Of a DNA stretch of 16,259 nucleotides, positions 13,829-16,259 are shown piece by piece. Under the pieces are notes generated by a model that was not told the origin of the DNA, searched no databases, and was given only the letters and a program-made list of their open reading frames with translations. Position 1 is the first letter of the stretch, and each line of letters starts with the position of its first letter. This stretch comes from Patescibacteria group bacterium UBA6033 (GTDB lineage Bacteria > Patescibacteriota > Minisyncoccia > Phycocordibacterales > Phycocordibacteraceae), in the NCBI GenBank assembly GCA_002429325.1, contig DIZH01000025.1, positions 1-16,259 of the forward strand, read 5' to 3'. The position numbers were made by a program, and so were the translations under genes.

Positions 13829-15505
13829 ATGTCATTTCTACAAAATCTTGTTACTGGAGTTGTGCTTTTTATAAGCTCTCTCGTCACGATGGTATTTGGT
13901 GTTCAGCATCCAACTCCATCAGTAGCTACAGTAACGACCTCAGCAACTATACTGTCAGACCAAAACAACTCACTCGCTCCTCAAATTCAATTTTCTACAC
14001 CAGACTACAAGCTCTTCAGTGAAAGCGGTTATTCTGAAGGTTCAATTTATATGTCATATTCATTCACGTATGTGATAGCGGGCGTACTTACATCTGGGAA
14101 GTATAAGGGCTACCATTTGGTTGTTGCATATGAGGAGACCGGTACGCCGGATACGTCGACATATCTTTTCGCCACAAAGGATTTCAAGACATTTGTTGTC
14201 GATACATCCAAATCTATCGATTCATATAGTGATGCCGCACAATCGTATAAAGAAGGAGCGTTCAATGCGGCTATTGTTGTCGGCGCGGATTCTCTGTCAA
14301 TCCAGAAGCCGCCCGCCATCATCGACGAAGGAAATTTCGCTCTTATAAATAGAGGATTCAGTTGGTACAGTTTTCGTAATCTAGCGACTGCGTCTAGTAC
14401 AGCTCTTGCGAGCAGTGTCCCTAACCTATGGTTCTTCGCTAATGAAGACACTACTATCGCCGTCGAAACCGCTGAAGGACTCGTCTTTGACTATGTGCTT
14501 ATATCGAAAGAAAGTGCCGCCTATGCTGCTATCGCCGCTTCAAGCACCCCTCCCGTTACTGATAATGGTTTCTACAAGAAAACAGATTTCGTTACCTCGG
14601 CATCAACCTATGAAAGTTACGGGGAACCTTGGCTACAAAACAATCTCTCCCAAGACGATCTGACACCAATTGTTCAGACGAAGCGAGGCGTTCAACTGTA
14701 CACGTTCAAGAAGTCGAATACTAGTATGCTCCAGCAAGGGTACGATTCGACCATAACTGGATGGGTTAAAGAGTCTGGATCTTCTACGATTGCGACGACG
14801 ACTATTCCAAAACTTATTGGCTCGATACGTGTCCCTGTTCCCATTCCGACATTTGAACAGTATGTGGCGCAAAATCCAATCCTCTTTTTCAAAGATCCTT
14901 GGGGTCGTTGGATTGGCATAGAAGAACTAGATTATCCGTATCCTTACTATGGCAAGGGCAAACCCGTCATTTATCTCTATCCGAAGAAGACAGAAAAAGT
15001 GAGCGTAAAGGTTGACCCTGTTGGCGGATTCACTAAGACAGATCCTGTGTATGGTAATGGGTGGAATGTGATGGCAACTCCAGACAGTCGGCTCACGAAT
15101 CTTTCCGACGGGAAGACGTACCCATACCTCTTCTGGGAAGGCGGCGCGAAGGGTGTCGTGAATACACCGAAGGAAGGATTTGTTGTTGCGCAAGCCGATA
15201 TACCTGCACTCCTGTCCAACAAACTCGCGCTTCTTGGACTCAACGCAAAAGAACGTACGGATTTCATGTCCTTCTGGGTGTCGCGTCTCTCAAAAGCTCC
15301 GTACTACTTCATCACGTTCGTACCGAAGAGCGAGATGGACCGAGTTGCACCTCTTACTGTCGTGCCTACTCCCGACACGGTAATTCGCGTTCTTATGGAT
15401 TATAAGGCGCTCTCAGTACCAATATCCGTATCGCCCCTTCCTATAACGACTCCAGTACGGAATGGCTTCACGGTTGTCGAATGGGGAGGAATCATCAGGG
15501 ATTGA
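13829..15505 (+). CDS. Exported or membrane-anchored protein with a KPVIYLYP region, function unknown
   Basis: The 558 residues start with a short N-terminus and a hydrophobic stretch (4-24, LQNLVTGVVLFISSLVTMVFG is within it), which fits a signal anchor or uncleaved signal. A Thr/Ser-rich linker follows (30-50), then a beta-rich region of about 320 residues rich in Tyr, Ser and Thr. The last third carries KPVIYLYP (378-385), GWNVMATPD (411-419) and YPYLFWEG (431-438). I recall this trio in uncharacterised proteins from Patescibacteria and other bacteria, but know no function. The start was set at the ATG after a perfect TATAAT; an in-frame TTG at 13811 lies in the promoter. By eye its DNA is more A/T rich than ftsH, hinting at lower expression or a different origin. 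No catalytic motif is recognised. Confidence 0.8.
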   Translation: MSFLQNLVTGVVLFISSLVTMVFGVQHPTPSVATVTTSATILSDQNNSLAPQIQFSTPDYKLFSESGYSEGSIYMSYSFTYVIAGVLTSGKYKGYHLVVAYEETGTPDTSTYLFATKDFKTFVVDTSKSIDSYSDAAQSYKEGAFNAAIVVGADSLSIQKPPAIIDEGNFALINRGFSWYSFRNLATASSTALASSVPNLWFFANEDTTIAVETAEGLVFDYVLISKESAAYAAIAASSTPPVTDNGFYKKTDFVTSASTYESYGEPWLQNNLSQDDLTPIVQTKRGVQLYTFKKSNTSMLQQGYDSTITGWVKESGSSTIATTTIPKLIGSIRVPVPIPTFEQYVAQNPILFFKDPWGRWIGIEELDYPYPYYGKGKPVIYLYPKKTEKVSVKVDPVGGFTKTDPVYGNGWNVMATPDSRLTNLSDGKTYPYLFWEGGAKGVVNTPKEGFVVAQADIPALLSNKLALLGLNAKERTDFMSFWVSRLSKAPYYFITFVPKSEMDRVAPLTVVPTPDTVIRVLMDYKALSVPISVSPLPITTPVRNGFTVVEWGGIIRD

Positions 15506-15530
15506 ATCCCAGAGGTCCATTGCATGTGAG

Positions 15531-15553
15531 TGGGTGTGCTAGGACTCGAAGCT
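15531..15553 (-). repeat. Partial copy of the tRNA-Ile 3' end
   Basis: These 23 bases match 15661-15683 (tRNA T arm through discriminator) at 20 of 23 positions in the same orientation, 130 bases away. No matching 5' half with a GGGTGTG acceptor strand is found, so it is not a complete tRNA. Confidence 0.7.
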
Positions 15554-15664
15554 TACAGCTTCAGTACACCTTGTGGATTTCTTACGAAATGCTCACAAGG
15601 TCTTCGAGTCCTGGACGCAGGTCTTCGGTAGACCTGCTCAGCCCACAAACGTTCCGTTTGTGGG
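15541..15664. repeat. Cluster of strong hairpins downstream of the tRNA
   Basis: First, a large imperfect hairpin: 15541-15551 pairs with 15602-15612 (11 bp), 15568-15575 with 15594-15601 (8 bp) and 15577-15581 with 15586-15590 (5 bp), with a side hairpin GAAGC-TTACA-GCTTC (15548-15562). Second, GCAGGTCT-TCGGT-AGACCTGC (15617-15637). Third, CCCACAAACG-TTC-CGTTTGTGGG (15642-15664), whose right arm includes the last four bases of the tRNA. None is followed by a clear T run on either strand. No protein is supported here; an ORF at 15481-15813 runs through the tRNA. Confidence 0.75.
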
Positions 15665-15733
15665 CGTGCCAGGACTCGAACCTGGAACCGCGGAGGTATA
15701 AGCTCCGTGCTCTAACCATTGAGCTACACGCCC
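15661..15733 (-). tRNA. tRNA-Ile (anticodon UAU)
   Basis: The minus strand folds into a full cloverleaf of 73 nt: acceptor GGGCGTG/CACGCCC, D arm GCTC-AATGGTTA-GAGC, anticodon stem CGGAG/CTCCG with loop CTTATAC, variable CGGTT, T arm CCAGG-TTCGAGT-CCTGG, discriminator A. Loop positions 34-36 are TAT, which reads AUA codons (Ile). CCA is not encoded (CAAACG follows). Confidence 0.93.
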
Positions 15734-15741
15734 TTATTTCG

Positions 15742-15747
15742 GGTATA
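15742..15747 (-). promoter_or_regulatory. -10 box of the tRNA
   Basis: TATACC on the minus strand, eight bases before the tRNA 5' end. No good -35 is seen. Confidence 0.4.
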
Positions 15748-15914
15748 GCTACTCTACCGCACCACTACCGTAAAGTCATTTCGATATTTCACGACAAAAG
15801 TAATTCTTTTTGAAGAGTAGCTGGCTTTTTATAGCGTGCTAGGATGCAGGCTGCGTTGCTCTTTGACGTCGTGTTGAAGGGTGTCCGAGCAAATTCAATC
15901 AGAAGGAGACAAGC

Positions 15915-16259
15915 ATGAAAAGGTCAGTTATGGCACTGATTCTCACTATCTGTGCGACGTGCTCCTTGCACGCTTTTGCGCAGACGCATGGAGCGTTCGA
16001 TGCGGCCCTTGCCGAGAAGAAGCCGCACGTTTTGCAGCTGCAGCTTTTGCGAGCGAGCGATGCGTGCGGCCCGATGGCGAATTGTGCGAACGAGGATTCG
16101 AACCGCGCAATCCACACTACGATGGACCCTTGCGTGAGCGACCCGTTTGGCTGCCATCTAGCGGTCTCGTCGTACGGCGACTCCAATCGTTCGTGGTACA
16201 TCGGCGGTGCGAGGCTCAATACTCAGGTTGGCAGAGTGACCTTCAGTATCGGCAGGCAC
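15915..16259 (+). CDS. Secreted cysteine-containing protein, truncated by the window end
   Basis: The frame is open from ATG 15915 to the last base (115 codons). AAGGAG lies six bases upstream. The N-terminus MKRSVMALILTICATCSLHA plus FAQ is a typical signal peptide, with probable cleavage after Ala22 (AFA/Q). The visible mature part has four Cys (51, 57, 73, 80), suited to disulfides after export, and a Gly-rich WYIGGAR segment (94-100). No family recognised. Like the other orphan genes it has an SD and a long leader; a TAGGAT at 15840-15845 is a weak -10 candidate. The stretch 15734-15914 otherwise holds only the tRNA promoter and a 9-bp inverted repeat (15747-15755 with 15814-15822). Confidence 0.75.
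   Translation, partial: MKRSVMALILTICATCSLHAFAQTHGAFDAALAEKKPHVLQLQLLRASDACGPMANCANEDSNRAIHTTMDPCVSDPFGCHLAVSSYGDSNRSWYIGGARLNTQVGRVTFSIGRH

Noticed and set aside
15500..15515. T-arm-like GGGATTGAATCCC at the end of the KPVIYLYP gene
   Set aside because: No acceptor or other arms around it, and it lies across the stop of a supported protein gene; probably chance.
15541..15637. A possible second complete tRNA ending near 15531 on the minus strand
   Set aside because: The T-stem pairs poorly and no 5' acceptor strand (GGGTGTG) or D and anticodon arms can be found within class I or class II tRNA length.
15481..15813. Plus-strand ORF of 110 codons
   Set aside because: It runs through the hairpin cluster and antisense to the complete tRNA-Ile; no SD or family similarity.
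15747..15822. 9-bp inverted repeat AGCTACTCT / AGAGTAGCT in the gap before the last gene
   Set aside because: Short arms 58 bases apart; within chance expectation and not linked to a clear function.

Overview
The window looks like a chromosomal segment of a Candidate Phyla Radiation bacterium, most likely Parcubacteria (Patescibacteria). This is inferred from gene content and style: compact housekeeping genes, a NINFRH-type ABC-F protein, a -10 box placed a few bases before many start codons, a tRNA and a tmRNA without an encoded CCA end, and orphan small proteins. No 16S rRNA or other decisive marker is present, so the phylum is an inference. No transposase, CRISPR array, rRNA or phage gene was seen.

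Left part (1-7621): the tail of an upstream gene and its terminator; engB and prmC as a tight pair; a convergent RluF-like pseudouridine synthase separated from prmC by a perfect palindrome that carries both stop codons; a small orphan gene; two Nudix hydrolases flanking an ABC-F ATPase; then a sugar-phosphate nucleotidylyltransferase and an NRAMP-family transporter.

Middle (7622-11814): typA with a palindrome in its leader; a strong bidirectional terminator; two small orphan genes on the minus strand, each with its own consensus-like promoter, Shine-Dalgarno site and terminator; then, on the minus strand, ssrA (tmRNA) downstream of smpB. The smpB-ssrA spacer holds a 146-bp element bounded by long inverted repeats. 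smpB and ftsH diverge from a 23-bp gap in which their -10 boxes overlap.

Right part (11815-16259): ftsH; a 558-residue exported or membrane-anchored protein with a KPVIYLYP motif region; a tRNA-Ile with anticodon UAU on the minus strand, followed by a cluster of hairpins and a partial copy of the tRNA 3' end; and the start of a secreted cysteine-containing protein that runs off the window.

Most genes concern ribosome function and protein quality control: EngB (50S assembly), PrmC (release-factor methylation), RluF-like (23S modification), ABC-F and TypA (ribosome-bound nucleotidases), SmpB with tmRNA (ribosome rescue) and FtsH (a membrane protease that in other bacteria can degrade tagged proteins). 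Two expression styles are visible: housekeeping genes that appear leaderless or nearly so, and small orphan genes with long leaders and canonical Shine-Dalgarno sites.
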